From positions 248,001 through 312,000 of the forward strand of contig CP128407.1 of assembly GCA_046846435.1 (NCBI GenBank): a stretch of 64,000 nucleotides of DNA, given 5' to 3'. A model generated the notes under the pieces. It ran no database searches, was not told where the DNA came from, and saw only the letters and a program-made list of their open reading frames with translations. The translations under genes were made by a program, and so were the position numbers. The stretch is from Nanosynbacter sp963524495. Its GTDB lineage: Bacteria; Patescibacteriota; Saccharimonadia; Saccharimonadales; Saccharimonadaceae. Within the stretch, counting starts at the first letter, position 1. Every line of letters starts with the position of its first letter. This document shows positions 43,061-50,318 of this stretch, piece by piece.

Positions 43061-44029
43061 ATGGCGAAACGCGATGACGATTTGGAATTTAGTGTTAATG
43101 CGGCGTTTGACGAAGCGCGGGCGGTCGTTGACAAGGTGCCGCTTTATTTGGTGAATGGCTCGCTGGGTGCCGGCAAGACCAGCGTGTTGGAATTCTTATT
43201 GCAACAAAGTGACTATAAGGGCGCGCGGGTGATTGAAAATGAATACGCTAATGAAAATGTCGACGGTTATCGGCTGGAGGGTTTAGCAGAGATGGTGACG
43301 ACGCTGGCGGGCGATTGTGTCTGCTGTTCGTCGAAGCATGCGCTGACGCGGATGCTGCTGGACTTTTGCCGGAATTCTCCGGCGCCAGTGTTTATCGAGG
43401 CGACGGGCGTGGCGCGAACGATGAACTTGGTCGAGAAATTGATTAATGCACAAATCTTCAATAAGTACGAGCTGATGCAGAGTTTTTACGTGATCGACGC
43501 GCACGAGATTTTGCGCGGGATTGAGCCGGCGCACGAAATTGAACTGCAAGCAGCAGACGTGATTTTGGTGACCAAGGAAGATTTATTGAACGATAGCGAG
43601 CGAGCTGAATACGACATGAAACGCCGCGCCCTTCCCTACGCCAAGGTGCTCAGCGCGCCGCACGGTCGGTTTGACCTCAGTAAAATAACTACGCCGTCGG
43701 GGCTGCTGGCGTTTTTTGATACGTATGACGGCGAACTGGCGGTGCCGGATAATCCGACGTATGCGGTGCTGGATGTGTCGGGCATGAAAATTACGGCGAC
43801 GACGTTGGAGAAAATATGGCCGGAATTATTTGCGGCGTATGGCCTGCGGCGAATGAAGGGCTGCTTCATCAACGACAACGGCGCGCGCCAGCATGTGGAG
43901 GCAACCGAGCAGCAGATTCAGCTAACTAATGCCAGGCCTGAGGAGGCGGCAAAAATCGTATTCATCGGCGAACGGGCGGATGAAATCACGCGCGACGTGC
44001 TGCAGATGCAGCTGATGATGTTTGAATAA
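43061..44029 (+). CDS. COG0523/G3E-family GTPase, putative metallochaperone
   Basis: A 322-residue protein. NGSLGAGKTSVLEFLLQ is the P-loop, GDCVCCSSKHAL holds the family CxCC metal site, and VTKEDLL is the G4 motif (NKxD variant). COG0523 members deliver zinc, nickel or cobalt using GTP, and zinc-type members are frequently under Zur control. The C-terminal CobW_C-like domain is short. I start at ATG 43061, which follows TATAAT by exactly 6 nt. Its position near the Fur-family regulator strengthens a metal-homeostasis reading. Confidence 0.9.
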   Translation: MAKRDDDLEFSVNAAFDEARAVVDKVPLYLVNGSLGAGKTSVLEFLLQQSDYKGARVIENEYANENVDGYRLEGLAEMVTTLAGDCVCCSSKHALTRMLLDFCRNSPAPVFIEATGVARTMNLVEKLINAQIFNKYELMQSFYVIDAHEILRGIEPAHEIELQAADVILVTKEDLLNDSERAEYDMKRRALPYAKVLSAPHGRFDLSKITTPSGLLAFFDTYDGELAVPDNPTYAVLDVSGMKITATTLEKIWPELFAAYGLRRMKGCFINDNGARQHVEATEQQIQLTNARPEEAAKIVFIGERADEITRDVLQMQLMMFE

Positions 44030-44040
44030 ATTATTCCAAT

Positions 44041-44146
44041 GAAAATAGCCCACCGAACGAGCTCAAACCAGAACTGGATATGTCTCAACCCAGGAAATGC
44101 GTAACGCATCTCAACCAGTTTGAGGCCAGTTCGGCGAGCTATTTTC
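44041..44146. repeat. long interrupted inverted repeat
   Basis: GAAAATAGC (44041-44049) and GCTATTTTC (44138-44146) are perfect inverted ends; inside them CGAAC/GTTCG, CTCAAAC/GTTTGAG and a central ATGCG-TAA-CGCAT hairpin also pair. The 106-bp cruciform lies between two convergent genes. It lacks a T tract, so it is not a clear terminator, and it has the look of a MITE-like or REP-like element. Confidence 0.6.
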
Positions 44147-44160
44147 GGTGGACTGCCCCT

Positions 44161-44349
44161 TTACCGCATTCTTCCTTCTCCTTCTTTCTCCTTTTCAGGG
44201 AGGAAGATGGGGACAAACATGACCGCTAGTCCGCCACAGGCGATAAGACCAATCGGCCAATCATATGTGGTGGTTGCCCATACCGCCGCTTCGAAGAATA
44301 CAATGACAATGAGCATCCAGAGGGTGGCATCAAAAACACGAATAAGCAT
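44161..44349 (-). CDS. small two-helix membrane protein
   Basis: A 62-residue protein: two hydrophobic helices (LWMLIVIVFFEAAVWA and IGLIACGGLAVMFVPIFL) separated by a short TTTYDWP loop, ending in a charged KEKEGEGRMR tail. The start at 44349 follows AAAGGAG with suitable spacing. The gene sits behind its own promoter and a terminator-like hairpin in its leader, so expression may depend on read-through. No family is recognised; small proteins of this shape can be holins, toxins or membrane regulators. Confidence 0.7.
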   Translation of the reverse strand: MLIRVFDATLWMLIVIVFFEAAVWATTTYDWPIGLIACGGLAVMFVPIFLPEKEKEGEGRMR

Positions 44350-44370
44350 GTAGTATGCTCCTTTCTGAAG

Positions 44371-44424
44371 AAAAAAGCTCAAAGCTAAAGGGCGACTTCC
44401 GCCCTTTATTGAAAACTTTGAGCT
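44371..44424 (-). terminator. leader terminator / attenuator of the small membrane protein
   Basis: On the minus strand AGCTCAAAG ... AAAGGGCG-GAAGT-CGCCCTTT ... CTTTGAGCT then TTTTTT. The two nested stems and U tract make a strong intrinsic terminator that ends only about 57 nt after the predicted transcription start and before the gene's ribosome site. It is either an attenuator or the end of a 57-nt small RNA. Confidence 0.75.
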
Positions 44425-44433
44425 AGAAGCTGA

Positions 44434-44462
44434 TATATATCACTAATAGAACAAAATGTCAA
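44434..44462 (-). promoter_or_regulatory. promoter with TGATATATATCA core
   Basis: Minus strand TTGACA (44462-44457), 17-nt spacer, TATATA (44439-44434) within TGATATATATCAG. It is nearly the same as the promoter at 34822-34850. Confidence 0.7.
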
Positions 44463-44619
44463 TGAGATTTAAGCAAAAATGTGGTATAATATTTTCTCTC
44501 ACCTCTGTTATGATCATAAACAACTTTTTATAGAAAAATGGTAGCCGGTGTTTTCTGATAACAGTAACTTGGCGCAGCATGATAAGAACGGGTCGGAATG
44601 TGGGTATTTCAAGAACATC

Positions 44620-44656
44620 AAAACGCCGGCAAGTACATAAGTACGTCGGCGTTTTG
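44620..44656 (-). terminator. terminator of the 345-residue gene
   Basis: AAAACGCCG (44620-44628) pairs with CGGCGTTTT (44647-44655), with an inner GTAC pairing. T tracts exist on both strands, so it may act in both directions. Confidence 0.8.
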
Positions 44657-44703
44657 TTAGGATTCTTATAGCCTAGAAACACTTGATATCAAGTGTACAA
44701 TTG

Positions 44704-45741
44704 TTACTGGGCTTCAGGTGGAAGAGGTGAGCGGTATCCACTTTGTTGCTCGCGTATTTCATCACGCCATTCCAATAGCTCTTGACTATGCTCCCAGTTC
44801 TGCTCTGTCCCCGGCAGTAGATACCTAGTCACTGCATTAAACAATGGATCCGAGGTATTTACCTTGATACCCAATTCTTCTAGGGTCTCTCCAGCAACAC
44901 GTTTTATGGTCGCAGCCTCATCACTATCAAGACGCTGCTGCATAAGCTTTGCCCATATGATTGCCCAAGAGACGTACATAACTCCCTCTGCTTCAAATAC
45001 CGTTTCACATTGTGGTGCTAGTCGTGGATTATCCCTGTCACCAAAGAAGTTAGGCGGTAGCTCAACTCCCGTACCTTCCATATCATTAAAGATTACCTTG
45101 ACATCCCAGAGTTCTTTTTTAAGCTTCTCGTATTTTTCTTTTCTATTGATAATAGCGTCTGCATCCCGAATACTGCGGTATCCAGCATCGCGCTGATCTT
45201 CATCTTCCTGTGCCTCGGCGGCAAGGACTTTTTCTGGTACATTGTCCAGACTTACTGCTAGCGGATACACATCAAAGGACCTGAAGCCACGCACGTACTC
45301 ATCAGTGTCGTTCTGATCAAAAACTCTTATCTGCTGATCATAGTGTCCACGCATAGCTCGCGCCCAAGCTGCCTCTAGTTTTTCGAGATCAGAATCCTTA
45401 TATACGGGAACACAAACACCACCGAAAATGACCAGAGTTACTTGGTCTTTTTCTGGTGCTTCTGGATCATGGTTGATGGTCTTTTTAGCTAGATCTACCA
45501 CGTCAGAGAAAAACAGCCCGCTAGGAGCAGGATCGTGACCTAAATCAAATACTGGAGCTTTTTCTAGTGGCCCATGATACATTTCAGGCTTGCTAGGTTC
45601 AGGGGCAACGTCGGTATGATTATTAACGGGTGCATCTGCGTTTTCCCGATACACTCTCCAAAACTCTTCCCAGTCAGTTGGAACATTACCATTCTTTCTT
45701 TCATCTGGTGTTCTCTCAGGTGGCTTTGGTATTCCTGGCAT
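44704..45741 (-). CDS. hypothetical protein, 345 residues
   Basis: A soluble acidic protein with a proline-rich, probably disordered N-terminus (about 1-65). A region with VTLVIFGGVCVPVYKD is the only clear hydrophobic core strand. I recognise no domain. It has a near-perfect promoter (TTGACA-17-TATAAT), a GAGAGGAG ribosome site before the ATG and its own terminator, so it is a well-expressed single-gene unit. Its AT content is higher than that of housekeeping genes here. Confidence 0.75.
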   Translation of the reverse strand: MPGIPKPPERTPDERKNGNVPTDWEEFWRVYRENADAPVNNHTDVAPEPSKPEMYHGPLEKAPVFDLGHDPAPSGLFFSDVVDLAKKTINHDPEAPEKDQVTLVIFGGVCVPVYKDSDLEKLEAAWARAMRGHYDQQIRVFDQNDTDEYVRGFRSFDVYPLAVSLDNVPEKVLAAEAQEDEDQRDAGYRSIRDADAIINRKEKYEKLKKELWDVKVIFNDMEGTGVELPPNFFGDRDNPRLAPQCETVFEAEGVMYVSWAIIWAKLMQQRLDSDEAATIKRVAGETLEELGIKVNTSDPLFNAVTRYLLPGTEQNWEHSQELLEWRDEIREQQSGYRSPLPPEAQ

Positions 45742-45779
45742 AGCTATAACTCCTCTCGTATGGATTTTAGTGTGCTGAG

Positions 45780-45808
45780 ATTATATCAGTAGTACAATAC
45801 TATGTCAA
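45780..45808 (-). promoter_or_regulatory. promoter of the 345-residue gene
   Basis: Minus strand TTGACA (45808-45803), 17-nt spacer, TATAAT (45785-45780), preceded by TGA and followed by CTCAGC, similar to the promoters at 34.8 and 44.4 kb. Confidence 0.8.
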
Positions 45809-45854
45809 GTTTTTGAGAATTCAGCTCCAGTCATTGCTACGCCGTCGAGTTAGT

Positions 45855-47351
45855 TTATTTCTTGTCGAGAACAACCAAGTGCTCACTATGCGGCGTACGC
45901 GGGAAAAAGTTGTAGCCGCGGTGCCAAGCGATGCGGTAGCGTTGCTGGAGCAAGGCGATGTCGCGGGCTTGGGTGACGGGATTGCAGCTGAGATAGAGGA
46001 TGCGCGGCGGCAGCTGTTGCAACAATGTCGCAATAACGTCGGAATGCAAGCCGGCGCGCGGCGGGTCGACGATGACGATTTCCTTGCCTGTAATGTAGTC
46101 GAGGGCTTGTTCGCTGGGGGCGAGAACGGCGCGGGCGTCGGTGCGACCAAGTTCGGTGATGTTGCGCTGCATTTCGCGGACGGCGTCGGCGTTGCTTTCC
46201 ACCAGCGTGATGTTGTCGCCGCCAATGGTCAGGCCGATGGTGCCGACGCCAGCGTAGAGGTCGATGGTTGATAATTTGACAGCTCGAATATCATCAGAAA
46301 ATAATCCGGGACCCACTAAAGCCAGCCCAGATTTTTTCTGAGATATTACTCGCTGTTGATTATCGCTACGATTGTGTGACATCCACTCCCGCATATCGCG
46401 CAGCGCCTGCTCGTAAACCGGGATGTTGACTTGGAAAAAGCCTTCGCAGGCGTAGCGGAATGGTATGCCAAGGATAGCATCAGTCAAGGTGGTGTTACCG
46501 AAACGCGCCAAGCGCTTAGTGATGCGGCTGGCTGGCGAGCGCGGATCGGAATAGATAATTTCCCCGCCCTGAGCCGGTAATTTGGCGGCTTCATCAGCGG
46601 TAATTATTTCGGGCAAGCGATCTTTAACATACAACTGCCATACGCAACTTCCCGATTGATCGCAGCGGACGAGCAAGGTCTTGAGCTGGCGAGCCGCGAC
46701 GCGTTTATGGCGCAGTAAATCACGGATAGCCCGTGCCAGGTTATTGATTGCAGGGTGCGCTAAGCTCGTGCCATTGACGACAATCTTGCCCTTGCTGCCG
46801 CGGCGGAAAAATGCCAAGTCAAGCGTATCACCAGACGACTCTTCACGGTCGCTATCCGCGTCTATCCCTCGGGTATCATCAGAGAATAATCCGGGACCCG
46901 AGACAATCCCAGATTTTTTCTGAGATATTGCTCGGGATGCTACCGATTCACTATACCAACTAAATTCAACTTTATTGCGATAACCATATGCAACATTGTT
47001 GCAATAAACTTCAATTGTCTCTGGTAGCGTGACGTTATGTAGGGTAAACGCATCATTAATCAACTGTGCCTTATACGTCTGCTCAACTTCGAGCGGTATG
47101 ATCTGCCACGGGCTGGTCGAAAGATAACTATCCGGATCGCGCGGCTGGATACGGTCGGGGCTTGGCGAGATCACCTCCTCGACGACCGCCTCGACGAAGT
47201 GCGACTTCTTTTTGGTAACGCGAACAGTAACCATCTCGCCGGGCAGTCCGCCCCATACGAAACATTTGCGGCCATCAGCCAGCGTCCCTAGGGCTTGCCC
47301 GCCGCCAACGATCTTCTCTAGTGTCAGCGTCTCAAAAATCTGCCGTTTCAT
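45855..47351 (-). CDS. RlmD/TrmA-family RNA m5U methyltransferase with two in-frame inserts
   Basis: A SAM-dependent enzyme of about 498 residues that methylates uridine in rRNA or tRNA. An N-terminal TRAM domain (KIVGGGQALG to about residue 60), then the catalytic domain: IDLYAGVGTIGL (SAM motif), DPPRAGLH, and LSCNPVT with the catalytic cysteine. The cysteine ligands of the 4Fe-4S cluster of RlmD are not evident. Two related segments interrupt conserved regions in frame: AISQKKSG..GPGLFSDD (about residue 140) and VISQKKSG..GPGLFSDD (about 335). ATG 47351 follows TATAAT by 8 nt. Confidence 0.88.
   Translation of the reverse strand: MKRQIFETLTLEKIVGGGQALGTLADGRKCFVWGGLPGEMVTVRVTKKKSHFVEAVVEEVISPSPDRIQPRDPDSYLSTSPWQIIPLEVEQTYKAQLINDAFTLHNVTLPETIEVYCNNVAYGYRNKVEFSWYSESVASRAISQKKSGIVSGPGLFSDDTRGIDADSDREESSGDTLDLAFFRRGSKGKIVVNGTSLAHPAINNLARAIRDLLRHKRVAARQLKTLLVRCDQSGSCVWQLYVKDRLPEIITADEAAKLPAQGGEIIYSDPRSPASRITKRLARFGNTTLTDAILGIPFRYACEGFFQVNIPVYEQALRDMREWMSHNRSDNQQRVISQKKSGLALVGPGLFSDDIRAVKLSTIDLYAGVGTIGLTIGGDNITLVESNADAVREMQRNITELGRTDARAVLAPSEQALDYITGKEIVIVDPPRAGLHSDVIATLLQQLPPRILYLSCNPVTQARDIALLQQRYRIAWHRGYNFFPRTPHSEHLVVLDKK
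46017..46033. repeat. 17-bp palindrome copy 5 (perfect)
   Basis: TTGCAACAATGTCGCAA, an exact match to TTGCRACAWTGTYGCAA, inside the rlmD-like coding sequence (ATLLQQ region). Confidence 0.75.
46284..46353 (-). repeat. in-frame palindromic element, copy A
   Basis: About 70 bp with a near-perfect palindrome: ATATCTCAGAAAAAATCTGG on one arm and CCGGATTATTTTCTGATGAT on the other. It is read as VISQKKSGLALVGPGLFSDD inside the methyltransferase. It shares 21 identical bases on one arm with copy B; the loop differs. Confidence 0.75.
46866..46937 (-). repeat. in-frame palindromic element, copy B
   Basis: Second copy in the same orientation and reading frame (AISQKKSGIVSGPGLFSDD). Both copies retain GGGTCCCGGATTATT and TCTGATGAT on the right arm. 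Confidence 0.75.
46988..47004. repeat. 17-bp palindrome copy 6 (16/17)
   Basis: ATGCAACATTGTTGCAA within the rlmD-like gene (YCNNVAYG region); one mismatch to TTGCRACAWTGTYGCAA. Confidence 0.7.
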
Positions 47352-47370
47352 CAAGAGTTATTATAACAGA

Positions 47371-47844
47371 TTAGAAATTACACTCTGGCACGCCGCCAAA
47401 CCAGCCGTTTTGCATATTGCGGCCAGTGCGGCAGGTGGTGCCATCTGAGAGCGGCACCTTTATGGCGTAGCGGGTCGGTACGACGCTGGAAGCGTGTGTC
47501 GTGTCAGTGGCTGCAAGATACCAATAATCGCGGCCTTCGTGGTCTTTTGGCAGCTGCTTGATGTAGCGTGGAATGAGGAGTGCGCCGAGCTCGCCGCCAT
47601 TACAAATCTTCATATTAGCGGTGTTATAAATGGTGCAGGCGCTCGTCGGCCATGGATATTCGCCGTTGTCCGAACGATATTTCTCGATCGCTTCCTTGAG
47701 CATTGAAATATTTGACTTGGTTTCGTTGTCGCGAGCGGTGTTATACGTATTGCGCCAGACGAGACCGCCCAAGGTAGCGAGGATCGCGATAACCACGATA
47801 ATGATGATAACCTCAACGATAGTAAAGCCATACTGCTTATGCAT
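47371..47844 (-). CDS. type IV pilin-like protein
   Basis: A 157-residue prepilin: a short basic leader (MHKQYG), cleavage before FTIVEV with the usual Glu at position 5 of the mature protein, and a long hydrophobic helix (IIIIVVIAILATLGGLVW). Four cysteines and several Tyr/Trp mark the globular head (CTIYNTANMKICNGG, CRTG, PECNF). It would be assembled into a type IV pilus used for attachment or DNA uptake. TACAAT (47856-47851) ends 6 nt before the ATG, again leaderless. Confidence 0.9.
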   Translation of the reverse strand: MHKQYGFTIVEVIIIIVVIAILATLGGLVWRNTYNTARDNETKSNISMLKEAIEKYRSDNGEYPWPTSACTIYNTANMKICNGGELGALLIPRYIKQLPKDHEGRDYWYLAATDTTHASSVVPTRYAIKVPLSDGTTCRTGRNMQNGWFGGVPECNF

Positions 47845-47923
47845 ATGACGATTGTAGCGCGTTTTGAGCCCGATCGCAAGGCTGGTAATTGCGTGATTAT
47901 TATGCTACACTAATCCTTGGTGT

Positions 47924-47998
47924 TGGGCCGTCGCCAAGTGGTAAGGCACCAGGTTTTGGTCCTGGCATTCGGGGGTTCGAATCCCTCCGGCCCAGCCA
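47924..47998 (+). tRNA. trnQ: tRNA-Gln (TTG)
   Basis: A full cloverleaf: acceptor TGGGCCG/CGGCCCA, D-arm GCCAAGTGGTAAGGC, anticodon stem CCAGG/CCTGG with loop TTTTGGT giving anticodon TTG, T-arm GGGGGTTCGAATCCCTC, discriminator G, and an encoded CCA. The 3' end is repeated at 49811-49821, so it looks like an integration site. Confidence 0.96.
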
Positions 47999-48000
47999 AG
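47990..48000. repeat. attL-like 11-bp repeat at the tRNA-Gln 3' end
   Basis: GCCCAGCCAAG, the last tRNA bases plus two, identical to 49811-49821 and flanking the CD-NTase/SLATT genes. Confidence 0.55.
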
Positions 48001-48156
48001 AGGAATTTTTGCAATTTTTACAGCAATGCGCTAGTACGTATTGAAAGTTAATCAATATTATGTTATTGCCTTATTTAATTACCGCAAGCTCTTATATTGT
48101 TCTTTGAAACGCTTCAATGAAGTCGAATATTTCTGCTTGATGCCCCAGCGACTTTG

Positions 48157-48186
48157 TTGACATCTGTTTAATGCTTTCACTATAAT
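48157..48186 (+). promoter_or_regulatory. promoter of the CD-NTase operon
   Basis: TTGACA (48157-48162), 18-nt spacer, TATAAT (48181-48186), about 43 nt before the ATG. Confidence 0.75.
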
Positions 48187-48228
48187 GCCTAAAGAAAACC
48201 TAAGCAATAGGAAAGTTACGCAAGTATT

Positions 48229-49098
48229 ATGGTCTATACAGTTTCAGCGGCGTTTGATGAATTCTGCCAGAATATTAGCCTTGCGAGTGTTTATCATGAC
48301 ACAGCCAATAAGCGTAGGAATAGACTGGTCTCACTGTTGAAGAATGATTTTACAATTTTAGACTCGTTTTCTACAGGCTCAATTCCTCGTTACACTGCTA
48401 TATCAGGATATGCTGACTTAGATATAATGGTCGTTCTGCATTATGAAAAGTATATGAAAGATAAACTTCCGTCTGAGGTGTTGGCAGAGGTTCGGAAAAG
48501 CCTAAGTAGGTATAGGACAAGGGTAAGACGCAATGGACAGGCAGTAACACTTTACTACAACACTTGGCCTAACGTTGATATTGTACCCGTATCGAGAACA
48601 GTTAACGATGATGGTAGCGTAAATCACTACAATGTTCCCAACATGAATAATGAGACCTGGCTTAAATCACGACCAAGAAAACACTCCAGTGCATTGACGG
48701 ATCGCAATGGTATTTGCGGGGATAAATTCAAACGTATTATCAAAATGATAAAATGGTGGAATAAACAGCATGGCGATTACCTGCAATCATTTCATATAGA
48801 GGTGTTAGCATTACAGATATTTACGTCTACTATCAGTGATTACTCTTGGTCAGTATTTGAGTTTTTTGACGGAGCCACGACGCTTGTAGCGAGTTCGCTG
48901 TACTATGAGGATGACTATGTTGATGGCTATCTAGATTCAGTCAATCGCTCAGAGGCGGTTAAGCGTCTTAAGACGGCACGCGACAAAGCTTTTAGTGCCT
49001 GGTACTTAACCTATGGAGAAAACAACGACCATCAACAGGCAATAACGGCATGGAGGCAAATTTTTGGTGAAAAATTCCCAGCATACGGAAGCTATTAA
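48229..49098 (+). CDS. CD-NTase (SMODS-type nucleotidyltransferase)
   Basis: A 289-residue enzyme of the cGAS/DncV-like superfamily. FSTGSIPRYTAISGYADLDI holds the GS motif and the first metal aspartates (DLD), and VDIVPV the third. Such enzymes make cyclic di- or trinucleotides on phage infection and switch on an adjacent effector (CBASS). The adjacent gene encodes a SLATT membrane protein, which fits. No Cap2/Cap3 ancillary genes are visible, so this would be a minimal type. The gene is clearly AT-rich against the genome, beside tRNA-Gln. Confidence 0.88.
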   Translation: MVYTVSAAFDEFCQNISLASVYHDTANKRRNRLVSLLKNDFTILDSFSTGSIPRYTAISGYADLDIMVVLHYEKYMKDKLPSEVLAEVRKSLSRYRTRVRRNGQAVTLYYNTWPNVDIVPVSRTVNDDGSVNHYNVPNMNNETWLKSRPRKHSSALTDRNGICGDKFKRIIKMIKWWNKQHGDYLQSFHIEVLALQIFTSTISDYSWSVFEFFDGATTLVASSLYYEDDYVDGYLDSVNRSEAVKRLKTARDKAFSAWYLTYGENNDHQQAITAWRQIFGEKFPAYGSY

Positions 49099-49594
49099 AA
49101 GAAAAATATTAGATGAGGCTAAGCGCATTGAGGAGGATTGTCTCTATTCTGCGAAAGGACACTTTCAGGCGGGGCGCTTCTGGGGTAACTTCAACTTGTG
49201 GATAGGAATACCAACAACCATCTTGGCCGCTGTAGGCGGCGCTACAGCCCTATCAAGTTTTGATAGTCATGGTCTAGTTGCAGGCATACTCGCTATTATT
49301 GTTGCAGCACTTTCAGCAGTGGCGACCTTTGTAAATCCAGTCGAAAGAGCGGATACGCACTTGAGCGCGGGCAATAGATATAATAGCTTAAGAAATCGTG
49401 CAAGAACATTTGGCGAAATCGATATTGACATAGAGAGGAGCGATAAACTATTACTTACACTCAAAAATCTAAGTAAAGAGCGCGATGGTCTCAATCAGGA
49501 GCTCCCGCAAATACCACAGTGGGCATTCCATAAGGCGAGAAAGGGTATCGAAGAGGGCGAGGCTCAGTATGTGATTGATACCTCACAAGATTAG
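49064..49594 (+). CDS. SLATT-domain two-helix membrane effector
   Basis: A 176-residue protein with two membrane helices (LWIGIPTTILAAVGGATAL and LVAGILAIIVAALSAVATFV) between cytoplasmic helical regions. HLSAGNRYNSLRNRARTF is the conserved post-membrane segment of SLATT domains, which are predicted pore-formers tied to SMODS nucleotidyltransferases. It overlaps the CD-NTase gene by 35 bp. The TTG at 49064 follows GGAGG by 7 nt; GTG at 49067 is the alternative. Activation would depolarise the membrane and stop the infected cell. Confidence 0.85.
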   Translation: MVKNSQHTEAIKRKILDEAKRIEEDCLYSAKGHFQAGRFWGNFNLWIGIPTTILAAVGGATALSSFDSHGLVAGILAIIVAALSAVATFVNPVERADTHLSAGNRYNSLRNRARTFGEIDIDIERSDKLLLTLKNLSKERDGLNQELPQIPQWAFHKARKGIEEGEAQYVIDTSQD

Positions 49595-49916
49595 CCGTGT
49601 CTCGGTTTTGTCGATTGTGGCTTCACCCGGATTGCTTTAGTAAGGCGGTAGACAAGCCGAACCCCTGTAAGATAAAACTTTCTAATAATCACCTCCTCGA
49701 AACCTCAAAATAATGCAGAAAATGGGTTTGGCCTATACTACTGGCAGTGTCAGCGAGCGGAACTGTTTCAAATGCCCGTAATCAAGCTTGGTTTGATCTT
49801 TTTTCAGGATGCCCAGCCAAGCAAAGACACGTAATTATTCTAATTATTCTAAATTCCCTCCAGTTTCCGGTTCAATCGACGCCGTGCGCTACTATGCCGG
49901 CCATCACAGGTAGTTC
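49595..49916. other. intergenic stretch ending the CBASS-like island
   Basis: No gene seen. It contains the right-hand 11-bp repeat at 49811-49821 and a tandem TAATTATTC repeat near 49840. Confidence 0.5.
49811..49821. repeat. attR-like 11-bp repeat
   Basis: GCCCAGCCAAG, identical to the bases at the 3' end of tRNA-Gln (47990-48000), about 1.8 kb away. Confidence 0.55.
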
Positions 49917-50318
49917 CTATATATAAAACTGATCTATAACGGCCGACAATGTCGAGTCAAGCTCAACCTGCCCCAGTTCATCGGCCCCAATATACCGCAG
50001 CTCGCTGACATCTGTCGTGGTTGTGGGTGGCGACACGAGGCGAACTTGGTAGGCGATAATGAGCACTGGGGTGTCGAACTTTTTGCTCCATGTTGGGATG
50101 ATGATCGGCGCTGCGCTTGCAATTTCTATCTCGGCGCCCAGCTCTTCTCGGCACTCACGCCGCAAGGCCTCGGCTATGCCCTCGCCGTGCTCCAGCCCGC
50201 CGCCGGGTAAATCCCATGTATCGCTTCTCTCGCGGACGAATAGTAACTTTCCGTCATCATAAATCAGTCCCTTGACCGACACGCGATAGGCGGCTCGGAT
50301 AGTTTTAAGCTCAGGCAT
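49917..50318 (-). CDS. Nudix hydrolase
   Basis: A protein of about 133 residues with a full Nudix box: GGGLEHGEGIAEALRRECRE followed by ELGA. The start at ATG 50318 is supported by GGAGGA with 6-7 nt spacing; the frame stays open upstream but lies inside the ATPase gene, with low-complexity composition. The gene overlaps the 3' end of the P-type ATPase by 8 bp and is probably its operon partner. Substrate unknown; house-cleaning of damaged nucleotides is common in this size class. Confidence 0.9.
   Translation of the reverse strand: MPELKTIRAAYRVSVKGLIYDDGKLLFVRERSDTWDLPGGGLEHGEGIAEALRRECREELGAEIEIASAAPIIIPTWSKKFDTPVLIIAYQVRLVSPPTTTTDVSELRYIGADELGQVELDSTLSAVIDQFYI

Noticed and set aside
43202..43218. 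TTGCAACAAAGTGACTA in the COG0523 gene as a palindrome copy
   Set aside because: 13 of 17 matches with the right arm lost; not distinguishable from chance.
44443..44682. 79-codon minus-strand frame
   Set aside because: It contains the terminator of the downstream gene and a promoter, and has no ribosome site.
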